DNA of 64,000 bases from NCBI GenBank assembly GCA_963806015.1, contig CAWDWM010000010.1, positions 248,001 to 312,000 of the forward strand. The letters run 5' to 3'. The DNA comes from JAOPZW01 sp963806015. GTDB taxonomy: Bacteria > Actinomycetota > Thermoleophilia > Solirubrobacterales > Solirubrobacteraceae. This document shows positions 27,746-35,523 of the stretch, piece by piece. A program made the position numbers and the translations under genes. A model generated the notes under the pieces. The model had not been told where the DNA came from. It saw nothing but the letters and a program-made list of their open reading frames with translations, and searched no databases. The stretch's first letter is position 1, and each line of letters begins with the position of its first letter.

Positions 27746-28234
27746 TCAGGGCGCCGTCAACGCCCTGCGCGCCACGTCGAGCCGATGGCGCTCGACGTCG
27801 GCCTGCTGGCTCAGCGCGCGCGCGGCGAGCCCCTGCACGCGCGCCGGTTCCAGGCCCAGGGATTCGGCGACCTCGGCCAGCGCGCGCCACAGCGACAACT
27901 TGGCCTGGATGCCCACGAGCAGCCCCTCGAGCTCGACGAGCGGGCTCAGCGGCGAGTAGCCGCGCAGCTGGGCATTGGGCTTCAGGCGCCCCATCTTCTC
28001 GGCGGTCCAGCCGACCGCGATCTTGGCGCGATCGGCCTTGACGCCGAGGTCGGCCATGATCGCCGTCAGCGCCTCGCGGTCGGACTCGATGTCCTTGGCC
28101 AGCTGGGAGAGGAAGGCCCCGAGCTCTGAGCCCTGGTTCTCCCGGGCGGCGCGCTGGACGAGCTCGACGCCGAAGGTCGCTCCGCCCAGGTGGTCGTTGA
28201 GGTAGGTGGCCAGGTACTTGGACGGAGGGCTCAT
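27746..28234 (-). CDS. Conserved actinobacterial helical protein of unknown function
   Basis: 162 residues, all-helical, with landmarks YLNDHLGGATFGVELVQRA, AEKMGRLKPN and SPLSPLVELEGLLVGIQAKLSLW. I recognise the pattern as a recurrent actinobacterial family that resembles a four-helix bundle such as ferritin-like proteins, but no clear di-iron ligand set is seen. No function assigned. Divergent from the next gene, with a 20-bp palindrome between. Confidence 0.7.
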   Translation of the reverse strand: MSPPSKYLATYLNDHLGGATFGVELVQRAARENQGSELGAFLSQLAKDIESDREALTAIMADLGVKADRAKIAVGWTAEKMGRLKPNAQLRGYSPLSPLVELEGLLVGIQAKLSLWRALAEVAESLGLEPARVQGLAARALSQQADVERHRLDVARRALTAP

Positions 28235-28275
28235 GTCAGTGGACTACCATAGGGCGGGCGTACGCCAACCCCCGG

Positions 28276-28295
28276 CTGCCGCGCCGGCGCGGCAG
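28276..28295. promoter_or_regulatory. Perfect 20-bp palindrome in divergent promoter
   Basis: CTGCCGCGCC followed directly by its reverse complement, midway in the 87-base gap between two divergent genes (28234 and 28322). Could be an operator for one or both, or a hairpin. No known consensus recognised. Confidence 0.45.
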
Positions 28296-28321
28296 GAAGA
28301 GCCTGCGCGCCCACGAATCGT

Positions 28322-28846
28322 GTGCGGGTGACGACCCTGTTCACCGACGTTGCCGCGGAACCCGATCCGCGCGGCGCGACGGCCGGACTCTGGGCCCGGC
28401 GGGCCGTCATGACGGGCTTCGCGGCGATCGCGGTGCTCGGTCTGCTCGACGTCTTCGGGCAGGGCGCGACCCAGTCCACGGCGCGCACGCCCGCGGCCGT
28501 CCTGCGGCTGACCGCGCCATCCGCCGTGCGCGGGGGGCTGTTCTTCCAGTCGCGCGTCGAGGTCCTCGCGCGCCGCGCCATCGCACATCCGCGGCTCGTG
28601 CTCGACGAGGGCTGGGTCGAGGGCATGCAGTTCAACTCCACCGAGCCCGCGCCGGTCAGCGAGGCCAGCCGCGACGGCCGGGTCGTGTTCAGCTACGACC
28701 GCATCGATGCCGGCGACCGGCTCGTCGTGTGGATGCAGTTCGAGGTCGATCCCACCAACGTCGGCCATCGCTCCTACGGCCTGGAGCTCGACGACGCCGA
28801 GACGCAGATCGCCGCCGTGCATCGCTGGCTGACGGTCTTTCCCTGA
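28322..28846 (+). CDS. Membrane-anchored protein paired with DUF421 gene
   Basis: 174 residues starting at GTG. One membrane helix at about residues 28-47 (AVMTGFAAIAVLGLLDVFG), then a predicted beta-rich extracytoplasmic domain with RLTAPSAVRGGLFFQSRVEV and VVWMQFEVDPTNVG. No family named with certainty. It lies three bases before the DUF421 gene, and the two probably work together at the membrane. Confidence 0.7.
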   Translation: MRVTTLFTDVAAEPDPRGATAGLWARRAVMTGFAAIAVLGLLDVFGQGATQSTARTPAAVLRLTAPSAVRGGLFFQSRVEVLARRAIAHPRLVLDEGWVEGMQFNSTEPAPVSEASRDGRVVFSYDRIDAGDRLVVWMQFEVDPTNVGHRSYGLELDDAETQIAAVHRWLTVFP

Positions 28847-28849
28847 GCC

Positions 28850-29290
28850 ATGGATCTCGTCCTGCGCACCGTCTTCGTCTTCTTCCTCATCCTGCTCATC
28901 ACGCGCGCGGTGGGCCGGCGCGAGCTGAGCTCGATGGAGCCCTTCGATCTCATCCTGCTCGTCGTGATCGGCGACCTCGTCCAGCAGGGCGTCACCCAGA
29001 GCGACTACTCGCTGACCGGCGCGACGCTGGTCATCGTCACCGTCGCGCTGCTGACCGTGGCCACGGCGTGGCTGAGCTTCCGGGTGCGGCGCCTGCGCCC
29101 GATTCTGGAGGGCGATCCGATCATCCTCGTCGCCGACGGCCGGGTGCTGGAGCGCAACCTGCGCCGCCAGCGGATGACGGTCGACGAGCTCGGCGCCGAG
29201 GCCCGGCTCGCCCAGATCGGCTCGCTGGCGGACGTGCGCTACGCGGTGCTCGAGACGAACGGCAAGATCAGCTTCGTCACGGGTTCGTAG
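28850..29290 (+). CDS. DUF421 (YetF-like) membrane protein
   Basis: 146 residues. Three N-terminal membrane helices (with the family phrase GRRELSSMEPFDLILLVVIGDLVQQGVT) precede a soluble domain with the typical GRVLERNLRRQRMTVDEL and YAVLETNGKISF. Short version of the family. In spore formers relatives act in envelope maturation; the role here is unknown. Confidence 0.9.
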   Translation: MDLVLRTVFVFFLILLITRAVGRRELSSMEPFDLILLVVIGDLVQQGVTQSDYSLTGATLVIVTVALLTVATAWLSFRVRRLRPILEGDPIILVADGRVLERNLRRQRMTVDELGAEARLAQIGSLADVRYAVLETNGKISFVTGS

Positions 29291-29303
29291 GTCCGACCGC
29301 CAC

Positions 29304-30242
29304 TCACGCCGGCCGCTCGCGCACCACCTCACGCGCGGGCTTGTCGTCGCGCGTGCCCAGGTAGCGCGGATGGCGCAGGCGCCCGTCGCGCGTCCACTCG
29401 CTGAACGCCACCTGGGCGACCAGCTCGGGCTGTACCCACGTGGTGTCGCGGGCGGGTGGATCTCCGGCGCCGAAGGGCGAGTCGGGGCGCTCGAGGGCGG
29501 CCATGCGCTGCCCGAGGGTGCGCAGCTCGAGCGCGTCGAAGCCGGTGCCGACCTTGCCCGCGTAGCAGAGGACGTCGCCGTCGTAGTAGCCGACGAGCAG
29601 CGCGCCGAAGTCCTCGCGCGTCCCGCGGGGCGCGGTGTAGCCGCCGATGACGAGCTCCTGCTCGGCCGAGCACTTCCACTTCAGCCAGTCGCGCGAGCGC
29701 TTGCCCGTGTACGGGCTGTCCGCGCGCTTGGCGATCAGGCCCTCCCAGTGGTTGCGGCACGCCTCGGCCAGCAGCCGCTCGCCCTCGTGGGCGCGGCGGT
29801 ACGGGGTCCAGCGCACGGTGCCGTCGCCGAAGCGCAGGGCTGCGCGCAACGCCGCCTTGCGCTCGCGCAGCGGGCGCTCGCGCAGGTCGGCCCCGTCGAG
29901 CCACAGCACGTCGAAGACGTAGAAGGCGATCTTCACGCGGCGGTCGTGGCCGCGCCGCTGCAGCGCCTCGAAGCTCGAGCGCCCGCCGGAGATCCCGACC
30001 ACCTCGCCGTCGACCACGAAGCGCTCGCACGCCTGGTCGTCGAGCGCCGCCGCGACCTCCGCGTAGCGCTCGTTGAGCGACAGCCGGTTGCGCGACTCGA
30101 GCGTCACCGACCCGCCGTCGCGGAAGGCCAGACAGCGCACACCGTCGAGCTTGCGCTCGACGATCCAGTCGGGGTCGTCGAAGACGTCGCCGCTGAGCGT
30201 GGCCTTCATCGCGTCGGCGCGGCGGGGCATGGGGTCGGCCAT
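29304..30242 (-). CDS. ATP-dependent DNA ligase, LigD-ligase type
   Basis: 312 residues. Adenylation motif I is ERKLDGVR with the nucleophile lysine at K31; motif III FVVDGEVV, motif IV EGLIAK and motif V DWLKWKC follow, then an OB-fold ending HPRYLG. This is the ligase module of bacterial non-homologous end joining, present here without polymerase or phosphoesterase. A separate phosphoesterase gene is at 52423. ATG at 30242 is preferred as similarity begins there. Confidence 0.92.
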   Translation of the reverse strand: MADPMPRRADAMKATLSGDVFDDPDWIVERKLDGVRCLAFRDGGSVTLESRNRLSLNERYAEVAAALDDQACERFVVDGEVVGISGGRSSFEALQRRGHDRRVKIAFYVFDVLWLDGADLRERPLRERKAALRAALRFGDGTVRWTPYRRAHEGERLLAEACRNHWEGLIAKRADSPYTGKRSRDWLKWKCSAEQELVIGGYTAPRGTREDFGALLVGYYDGDVLCYAGKVGTGFDALELRTLGQRMAALERPDSPFGAGDPPARDTTWVQPELVAQVAFSEWTRDGRLRHPRYLGTRDDKPAREVVRERPA

Positions 30243-30296
30243 GGCGCATTCGTACCCGAAGCGGACGCCGGGCCGCCGCGGAGCTAGCCTGGCGGC

Positions 30297-31160
30297 GTGG
30301 CCGACCTTCCACTGCCGGGCACCGGACGCGCGTCGGTGGCGGTGCCGGCGCCGGGCGGCGGACCGGGGTGCTGGGCCGGGGCTCCCAGCGCGGCGCTCGA
30401 CGGCGACGGCGCGATCGTCCTGGCCTACCGCGTCCGTGACCCCGAGCGCCGCGGCGGCGCGGTCGTGATCGCCCGCGCGGTCGACGGCGAGCGCTTCGCC
30501 ACCGAGCTCGTGCTGGACAAGGACCGCTTCGGCGCCGAGTCGCTGGAGCGTCCGGCGCTCGTACGGACCGCCGACGGCGGCTGGCGCCTCTACGTGTGCT
30601 GCGCCACGCCGCGCAGTGCGCATTGGCGCATCGACGCGCTCGACGCTCCCGCGCTGCACGCGCTCGCCGAGGCGCCGCCGACGACGGTGTTCGCAGGCGA
30701 CGATCGCACGGGCGTGAAGGACCCGGTCATCCGCCACCACGCCGGACGCTGGGAGGCGTGGATCTGCTGTCACCCGCTCGAGGAGCCCGGCCACGAGGAC
30801 CGCATGACGACGGCCTACGCAACGAGCGCCGACGGCCTTGCCTGGGACTGGCACGGGACGGTTCTCGGGCCGCGCCCGGGCGGCTGGGACGCGCGCGGCG
30901 CCCGCGTGACGGCGGTCCTGACGGACGGGCGCGCGTTCTACGACGGCCGCGCGACCAGGGAGGAGAACTTCTCCGAGCGCACGGGCCTGGCGGTACCGCT
31001 CGGAGGCGGCGGCCTGCGCGCGACCGGCGATAGACCGGTGGCAGACGTCCGCTACGTGGACGCGGTCGCGGTACCCGGCGGCCACCGCCTGTACTACGAG
31101 GCGCCGCTGCCGGACGGCAGCCACGAACTGCGCACCGAGCTGATCAGCCGAAGCGGCTGA
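30297..31160 (+). CDS. Five-bladed beta-propeller, glycosidase-like
   Basis: 287 residues with repeated phrases of the GH43/GH32-like five-bladed propeller fold: ALVRTADGGWRLYVCC, GVKDPVIRHHAGRWEAWICC, TAYATSADGLAWDW and VDAVAVPGGHRLYYEA. Intracellular, no signal peptide. I cannot place it in one glycoside hydrolase family, and activity is uncertain. GTG start at 30297, divergent from the ligase gene with 54 bases between. Confidence 0.65.
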   Translation: MADLPLPGTGRASVAVPAPGGGPGCWAGAPSAALDGDGAIVLAYRVRDPERRGGAVVIARAVDGERFATELVLDKDRFGAESLERPALVRTADGGWRLYVCCATPRSAHWRIDALDAPALHALAEAPPTTVFAGDDRTGVKDPVIRHHAGRWEAWICCHPLEEPGHEDRMTTAYATSADGLAWDWHGTVLGPRPGGWDARGARVTAVLTDGRAFYDGRATREENFSERTGLAVPLGGGGLRATGDRPVADVRYVDAVAVPGGHRLYYEAPLPDGSHELRTELISRSG

Positions 31161-31227
31161 GCCCCCACCAGGAGATGGTGGTGCCGACGGCTCCGATGAG
31201 CAGGGCGAAGATGGTGGCGTCGATCAT
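31144..31227 (-). CDS. Possible 27-residue membrane peptide
   Basis: Short frame reading M-I-D-A-T-I-F-A-L-L-I-G-A-V-G, then TTISWWGLSRFG. It has a single hydrophobic helix with an aromatic and basic end, as many small membrane proteins do. GGAG lies close to the ATG (31225-31227) with a short spacing. It overlaps the convergent propeller gene by 17 bases. Real expression is unproven. Confidence 0.35.
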   Translation of the reverse strand: MIDATIFALLIGAVGTTISWWGLSRFG

Positions 31228-31303
31228 GGCTCCGCTGGTTCAACGCGGCCGCACCGGCCTCCTTCGTCGCGCCGGCGGACTGGACACATAACCGATGCCC
31301 CGC

Positions 31304-32467
31304 CTAGGCGGGCGCCGCCTCCCGCGCCTCGGAGCCCCGCCGGCGCAGCGCCGGCATGACCTGCGTGGCGTAGAGCTCCATGCTCTTGACCGTGCGGTAG
31401 TGAGGCATGTCGCCGACGCCCATCAGCGAGATGATCTGACCGAAGCCGAGCTCGTCGATCAGCGCCTCGAAGCGCTCGCCGACGGTGTCGGGGCTGCCGA
31501 CCACGGCCATGCCGTTGTCGATGATCTCCTCGTAGGTGTACTCGTTGGGCGCCTTGCCGCGGCCGGAGAGCATCCCGCGTAGCGAGCTCAGCGAGGTGTA
31601 GCCGGGCGGCATCACACGCTCCGGACCCTGCTTGAGGCCCTTGTGGTAGAGCCACTCGATGTGCTGGCGGCCCTCGGCGTGGGCCTGCTCGTCGGTCTCG
31701 GCGACGTAGACGGGGATCGAGAGCGCGAGCTTCTCGGGATCGGGCTCGTAGCCGAGGTCATTGGCCGCGCTGCGGTAGCCGTCGAACCAGCGCTTGACCA
31801 CCGGCGTCGGCGCGTAGACCGACATGTACGTGTAGCGCTTGTCGGCGCAGAACTTCATCGTCTCGGTGCTGCCCGCGCCCGGGATGTAGATCGGCGGGTG
31901 CGGCTCCTGCAGCGGGCGCGGCCAGACGTTGACGTAGCGGAACTCGTAGTTGGGGCTGACCCACTCGAAGACCTCGTCGGTGGTCCACGCCTTGACGATC
32001 AGATCGTGGGCCTCGTTGAAGCGCGCGCGCGAGCGCGTCGGGCTGATGGAGTGCGCGTAGTACTCCCAGCCGATGCCGCGCACGAAGCCCGAGACGAGGC
32101 GTCCGTCGGTGAGGTGGTCGAGCATCGCGATCTCCTCGGCCACCCGCAGAGGATGGTCGCGGATGCCGATGGCGTTGCCGAGGACCATGACCTTGGCCGT
32201 GCTCGTGCGCCGCGCCAGGGACGCGGCCATGATGTTGGGCGAGGGCATCAGGCCGTAGGCCGTCTGGTGGTGCTCGTTGACCGCGATGCCGTCGAAGCCG
32301 AGCTTCTCGGCGTACTCGAGCTCGTCGAGATAGCGGTGGTAGAGCTTGTGGCCGAGCTTGCGGTCGAAGTGCTTGTTGGGGAAGTCCAGCGACGGCGAGG
32401 CGTACTTCTCGTCGAAGTCGTCGGGCAGGTACGGGTACGGCATGAGGTGGAAGAAGACGAACTTCAT
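31304..32467 (-). CDS. LLM-class flavin-dependent monooxygenase
   Basis: 387 residues of the bacterial-luciferase-like family: KFVFFHLMPYPYLP at the start, the helix LGFDGIAVNEHHQT, GNAIGIRDHPLRVAEEIAMLDHLTDGR and PPIYIPGAGS. These enzymes use reduced flavin from a partner and oxygen to oxidise organic substrates. The ATG overlaps the stop of the upstream alpha/beta hydrolase gene (ATGA), so the two likely act in one catabolic step series. Confidence 0.9.
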   Translation of the reverse strand: MKFVFFHLMPYPYLPDDFDEKYASPSLDFPNKHFDRKLGHKLYHRYLDELEYAEKLGFDGIAVNEHHQTAYGLMPSPNIMAASLARRTSTAKVMVLGNAIGIRDHPLRVAEEIAMLDHLTDGRLVSGFVRGIGWEYYAHSISPTRSRARFNEAHDLIVKAWTTDEVFEWVSPNYEFRYVNVWPRPLQEPHPPIYIPGAGSTETMKFCADKRYTYMSVYAPTPVVKRWFDGYRSAANDLGYEPDPEKLALSIPVYVAETDEQAHAEGRQHIEWLYHKGLKQGPERVMPPGYTSLSSLRGMLSGRGKAPNEYTYEEIIDNGMAVVGSPDTVGERFEALIDELGFGQIISLMGVGDMPHYRTVKSMELYATQVMPALRRRGSEAREAAPA

Positions 32468-33279
32468 GTCGCGCTCTCCGATCCGCTGAGGAGGAACTCG
32501 GTGACGGCGTCGGCGAACGCCTCGGTCTGCTCGAAGTACATGGCGTGGCCGCAGTCCTCGACGATCTGCAGCGTCGCGTCGGGGATGCGCTCGGCGTAGA
32601 GGCGGCCATGCTCGATCGGGACGACGCGGTCGTCGTCGGCCCACAGGACGAGCGTCGGCGCCGTGATCCGGTGCAGGCGGCGCTCGAGCTTGGGGTTGTT
32701 GAGGTACGGGGCCCAGCCGTAGCGCGCCAGGCCGGCGAGGTCGCGGTAGGTGGCGAGGATGAAGTCCGCGTCGGGCTCTTCCGGGAACATGCCGGCGCCG
32801 GCCGCCGGGTCGTGGAAGAGCGTCGTCACCACCTGGTCGGGCGTCATGAGGAAGATGTCGGTGGCCATGTTGCCCGGCACCCGTAGCCCGGCGGCGCCCA
32901 GCAGGGCCATCCGCTCGATCCGCTCAGGGGAGTGGACGGCGAGCTCGGCGGCCAGCCAGCCTCCCAGGGATCCGCCGACGACGTGGACGCGCTCGAGGCC
33001 AAGGCGGTCGAGGACGTCGAGGTAGTGGTAGACGAGGTCGTCCATCGCCTCGACCTCGAGCAGGTCGTCGGAGCCCCCGAAGCCCGGATGGTCGGGCGCC
33101 ACCACCGCGAAGCGGCGGGCCAGGAGCCCGAGGAACGGGTGCCACGCGCCGGCGCCGCCGGCCGCGTGGAGGAAGAGCAGCGGTGGGCCTTCGCCTCCGC
33201 GCTGGACGTGGATCGAGCCGCTGCCCAGCTCGAGCCGCTCACTGGCGCCCTCGGGCAGCGCGCTGGCCGTGTCGGTCAC
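32464..33279 (-). CDS. Alpha/beta hydrolase
   Basis: 271 residues with LLFLHAAGGAG (oxyanion loop), the nucleophile elbow GGSLGGW, the acid in ALVLWADDDRVVP and the histidine in EDCGHAMYFEQ. The fold and motifs suggest meta-cleavage-product hydrolase-like enzymes that act after ring opening; substrate unknown. First gene of a two-gene operon with the LLM oxygenase. Confidence 0.9.
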   Translation of the reverse strand: MTDTASALPEGASERLELGSGSIHVQRGGEGPPLLFLHAAGGAGAWHPFLGLLARRFAVVAPDHPGFGGSDDLLEVEAMDDLVYHYLDVLDRLGLERVHVVGGSLGGWLAAELAVHSPERIERMALLGAAGLRVPGNMATDIFLMTPDQVVTTLFHDPAAGAGMFPEEPDADFILATYRDLAGLARYGWAPYLNNPKLERRLHRITAPTLVLWADDDRVVPIEHGRLYAERIPDATLQIVEDCGHAMYFEQTEAFADAVTEFLLSGSESAT

Positions 33280-33301
33280 TCCGCAAGCCTAGCGCGCACA
33301 G

Positions 33302-33757
33302 TTGTTCGCTGTGCGAACACGGGAAACGTGCATCGATCTCAGGTTCCTCGACGTGTCCGAAGGCGATGGACACTTTGCCCGCAGGGTCTGCTTGCGCATG
33401 AGCGCCGGCGGCGACGTCGACGCGCTCACCGCCTCGGTCGCCCTGTGCCGCGAGATCGGGCGCCGGCCGGCCCTCGCCGAGTGGACGGCGCGCGAGCTGT
33501 ACCCGGGTCCCGAGGTGCGCACCGACGCCGAGCTGCGCGACTACGTGCGCCGCGTGACCGGCAGCTATCACCATCAGGTCGGCACCTGCCGGATGGGCTC
33601 CGACGACGAGGCCGTCGTCGATCCGCAGCTGCGCGTCTACGGCGTCGACGGCCTGCGCGTCGCCGACGCGTCGATCACGCCGTCGGTGACGACCGGCAAC
33701 ACCAACGCCCCGTCGATGATGATCGGCGCGCGCGCGGCCGCGATGATGCTGGGGTGA
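33302..33757 (+). pseudogene. GMC oxidoreductase C-terminal remnant
   Basis: The 151-residue frame matches only the last part of GMC flavoenzymes: YHHQVGTCRMGSDDEAVVDPQLRV, GLRVADASITPSVTTGNTNAPSMMIG. The FAD-binding N-terminal domain, normally about 350 residues, is absent both here and upstream, where the divergent hydrolase begins. It probably is a deletion remnant, with TTG 33302 or GTG 33311 as the only starts. Its stop overlaps the next gene's GTG, so translation may persist to serve that gene. Confidence 0.75.
33304..33318. promoter_or_regulatory. Perfect inverted repeat in divergent region
   Basis: GTTCGC-TGT-GCGAAC, nested with a second repeat GCACAG...CTGTGC (33296-33314). It lies between the hydrolase operon and the GMC remnant. 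The form is that of IclR- or TetR-family operators; no such regulator is encoded nearby. It overlaps the beginning of the open frame on the plus strand. Confidence 0.5.
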
Positions 33758-34797
33758 CCACCCTCCCCACCAGCCTGGTCGGCTCCTATCCACAGCCCGA
33801 TTGGCTCATCGATCGCGATGCGCTGCAGGCCCACGTCCCCGCGCGCGTGCGCGCGCGCGGGCTGTGGCGCGTCGATCCGCGCTGGCTCGCCGAGGCCCAG
33901 GACGATGCGACGCTGCTCGCGATCGGCGACCAGGAGCGCGCCGGGCTGGACATCGTGACCGACGGCGAGATCCGCCGCGAGAGCTACTCCAACCGCTTCG
34001 CCACGGCACTGCACGGGATCGACCTCGAGCGCCCCGGGACGACCCTGAACCGCAGCGGCAACCCGATCCCGGTCCCGCGCGTCACCGGCCCGCTGCGCCG
34101 CGACGAGCCGCTGACCGTCGACGACCTGCGCTTCCTGCGGGCCAACACGGACCGTCTGGTGAAGGTCACGCTACCCGGCCCGTTCACCATGGCCCAGCAG
34201 GCGCAGAACGACTTCTACGAGCGCGAGGAGGACCTGGCCCTCGCCTACGCCGACGTCGTGCGCGAGGAGATCCTCGACCTCTTCGCCGCGGGCGCCGACG
34301 TCGTGCAGCTCGACGAGCCCTGGATGGAGTCGCGCTCCGAGCAGGCGCGCCGCTACGGCGTGCAGACGGTGCAGCGCGCGCTCGACGGGGTGCAGGGGAC
34401 GACCGCCCTGCACATCTGCTTCGGCTATCCCGCCTTCGTCGCGGACCATCCGCCCGCGTACAGCTTCCTGTCCGAGCTGGCGGCCAGCCCGGTCGACCAG
34501 ATCTCGATCGAGACGGCGCAGTCGGGCCTCGAGCTCTCCGTGCTGGACGCGCTGCCCGGCAAGACGATCATCCTCGGCGTTCTCGCCCTGGACACCGCCG
34601 AGGTCGAGACCGCCGAGACGGTGGCGCAGCGCATCCGCCGCGCACTGCCCCACAAGGGCGTCGGCGAGCTCATCGCCGCCCCCGACTGCGGCATGAAGTA
34701 CCTGCCGCGCGACGCCGCCTTCGGCAAGCTGCAGGCGCTCGTGGCCGGCGCCCGGCTCGTGCGGGCCGAGCTCAGCCCGCCCGTCTCGTGTACCTGA
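33754..34797 (+). CDS. MetE C-terminal-like methyltransferase
   Basis: 347 residues of the cobalamin-independent methionine synthase family, catalytic domain only. The zinc ligands are suggested by LHICFGY (His, Cys) and APDCGMKYLPR (Cys); the N-terminal LVGSYPQPDWL and VKVTLPGPFTM are typical. Short members act on methyl donors other than folate or serve in degradation pathways, so methionine synthesis is not certain. Starts at GTG overlapping the GMC remnant. Confidence 0.85.
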   Translation: MTTLPTSLVGSYPQPDWLIDRDALQAHVPARVRARGLWRVDPRWLAEAQDDATLLAIGDQERAGLDIVTDGEIRRESYSNRFATALHGIDLERPGTTLNRSGNPIPVPRVTGPLRRDEPLTVDDLRFLRANTDRLVKVTLPGPFTMAQQAQNDFYEREEDLALAYADVVREEILDLFAAGADVVQLDEPWMESRSEQARRYGVQTVQRALDGVQGTTALHICFGYPAFVADHPPAYSFLSELAASPVDQISIETAQSGLELSVLDALPGKTIILGVLALDTAEVETAETVAQRIRRALPHKGVGELIAAPDCGMKYLPRDAAFGKLQALVAGARLVRAELSPPVSCT

Positions 34798-35488
34798 AGG
34801 AGCGCACGATGATCGGCGGGTGAATGGTCGCCGCCGTGAACGGACTGAGACGTGTTCCCGTGCCGGGATAGATCCAATAGGAGATGTGAGGAGCGATGTG
34901 ACGACCGCCGCTGCTGGACGGGATGGTCCTGTCCAACAGGGTGGTCCCGTGGCGGTCGCGCACCGCGAACCGCGTCACCCCGATCTTCCAGTCGACGATC
35001 ACGGTGTATGGGGGGGACGGCGTGACCGCGAAGAAGTCGAAGTCCAACCGCGTGCGCTTGCGCCACGTCACCCACGAGCCGGCGGTGGTCAACAGCGGAT
35101 CTCCCCAACGGGAGAACTCGACGTCCTGCTCGCCACCGGTGCCGTGGACGAAGAAGGCGGCCACGCGGAACGGGTCGACCGTGCTCAGATCGGAGTCGAC
35201 GATCCAGCGGTACCTGCCGTAGGTGGTGCGCGGGCCGACGACGTCGACGGCCTTGCCCTTGGAGATGTTCACGCGCAACGTCCCGTCGCTGCGCACGCGG
35301 ACGTTGTTGCGCGTGTCGCCCCAGCGGTTGTGGCCGGGATCCGCGCGCCCGGTCGTCGAGCGGACCGACCACCGATAACCCGACCACCCAAATGAGCGGT
35401 CGTACCGATCGGCCGCTTGAGCGGCGGTGCCGAAGAGGACGACTCCGGCAACCGCGAGCAGGGCGGCGCAGCGAAGCGTCGTTCTCAC
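34772..35488 (-). CDS. Secreted GH16-like protein with altered active site
   Basis: About 238 residues: signal peptide (cut after AQA near residue 25), then a concanavalin-like jelly-roll similar to the next gene upstream (FGWSGYRWSVR, YGRYRWIVDSDLS). The GH16 catalytic box, E-I-D-x-E, here reads EQDVE, so the two glutamates and the aspartate remain while isoleucine is changed. A glycan-acting enzyme or binding protein for the exopolysaccharide locus. GTG at 35488 is the likely start. Its 3' end overlaps the MetE-like gene. Confidence 0.75.
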   Translation of the reverse strand: MRTTLRCAALLAVAGVVLFGTAAQAADRYDRSFGWSGYRWSVRSTTGRADPGHNRWGDTRNNVRVRSDGTLRVNISKGKAVDVVGPRTTYGRYRWIVDSDLSTVDPFRVAAFFVHGTGGEQDVEFSRWGDPLLTTAGSWVTWRKRTRLDFDFFAVTPSPPYTVIVDWKIGVTRFAVRDRHGTTLLDRTIPSSSGGRHIAPHISYWIYPGTGTRLSPFTAATIHPPIIVRSFRYTRRAG

Positions 35489-35523
35489 CAAGAGGAGCGT
35501 AGCGCCTGCGCCGGGACGATCCG

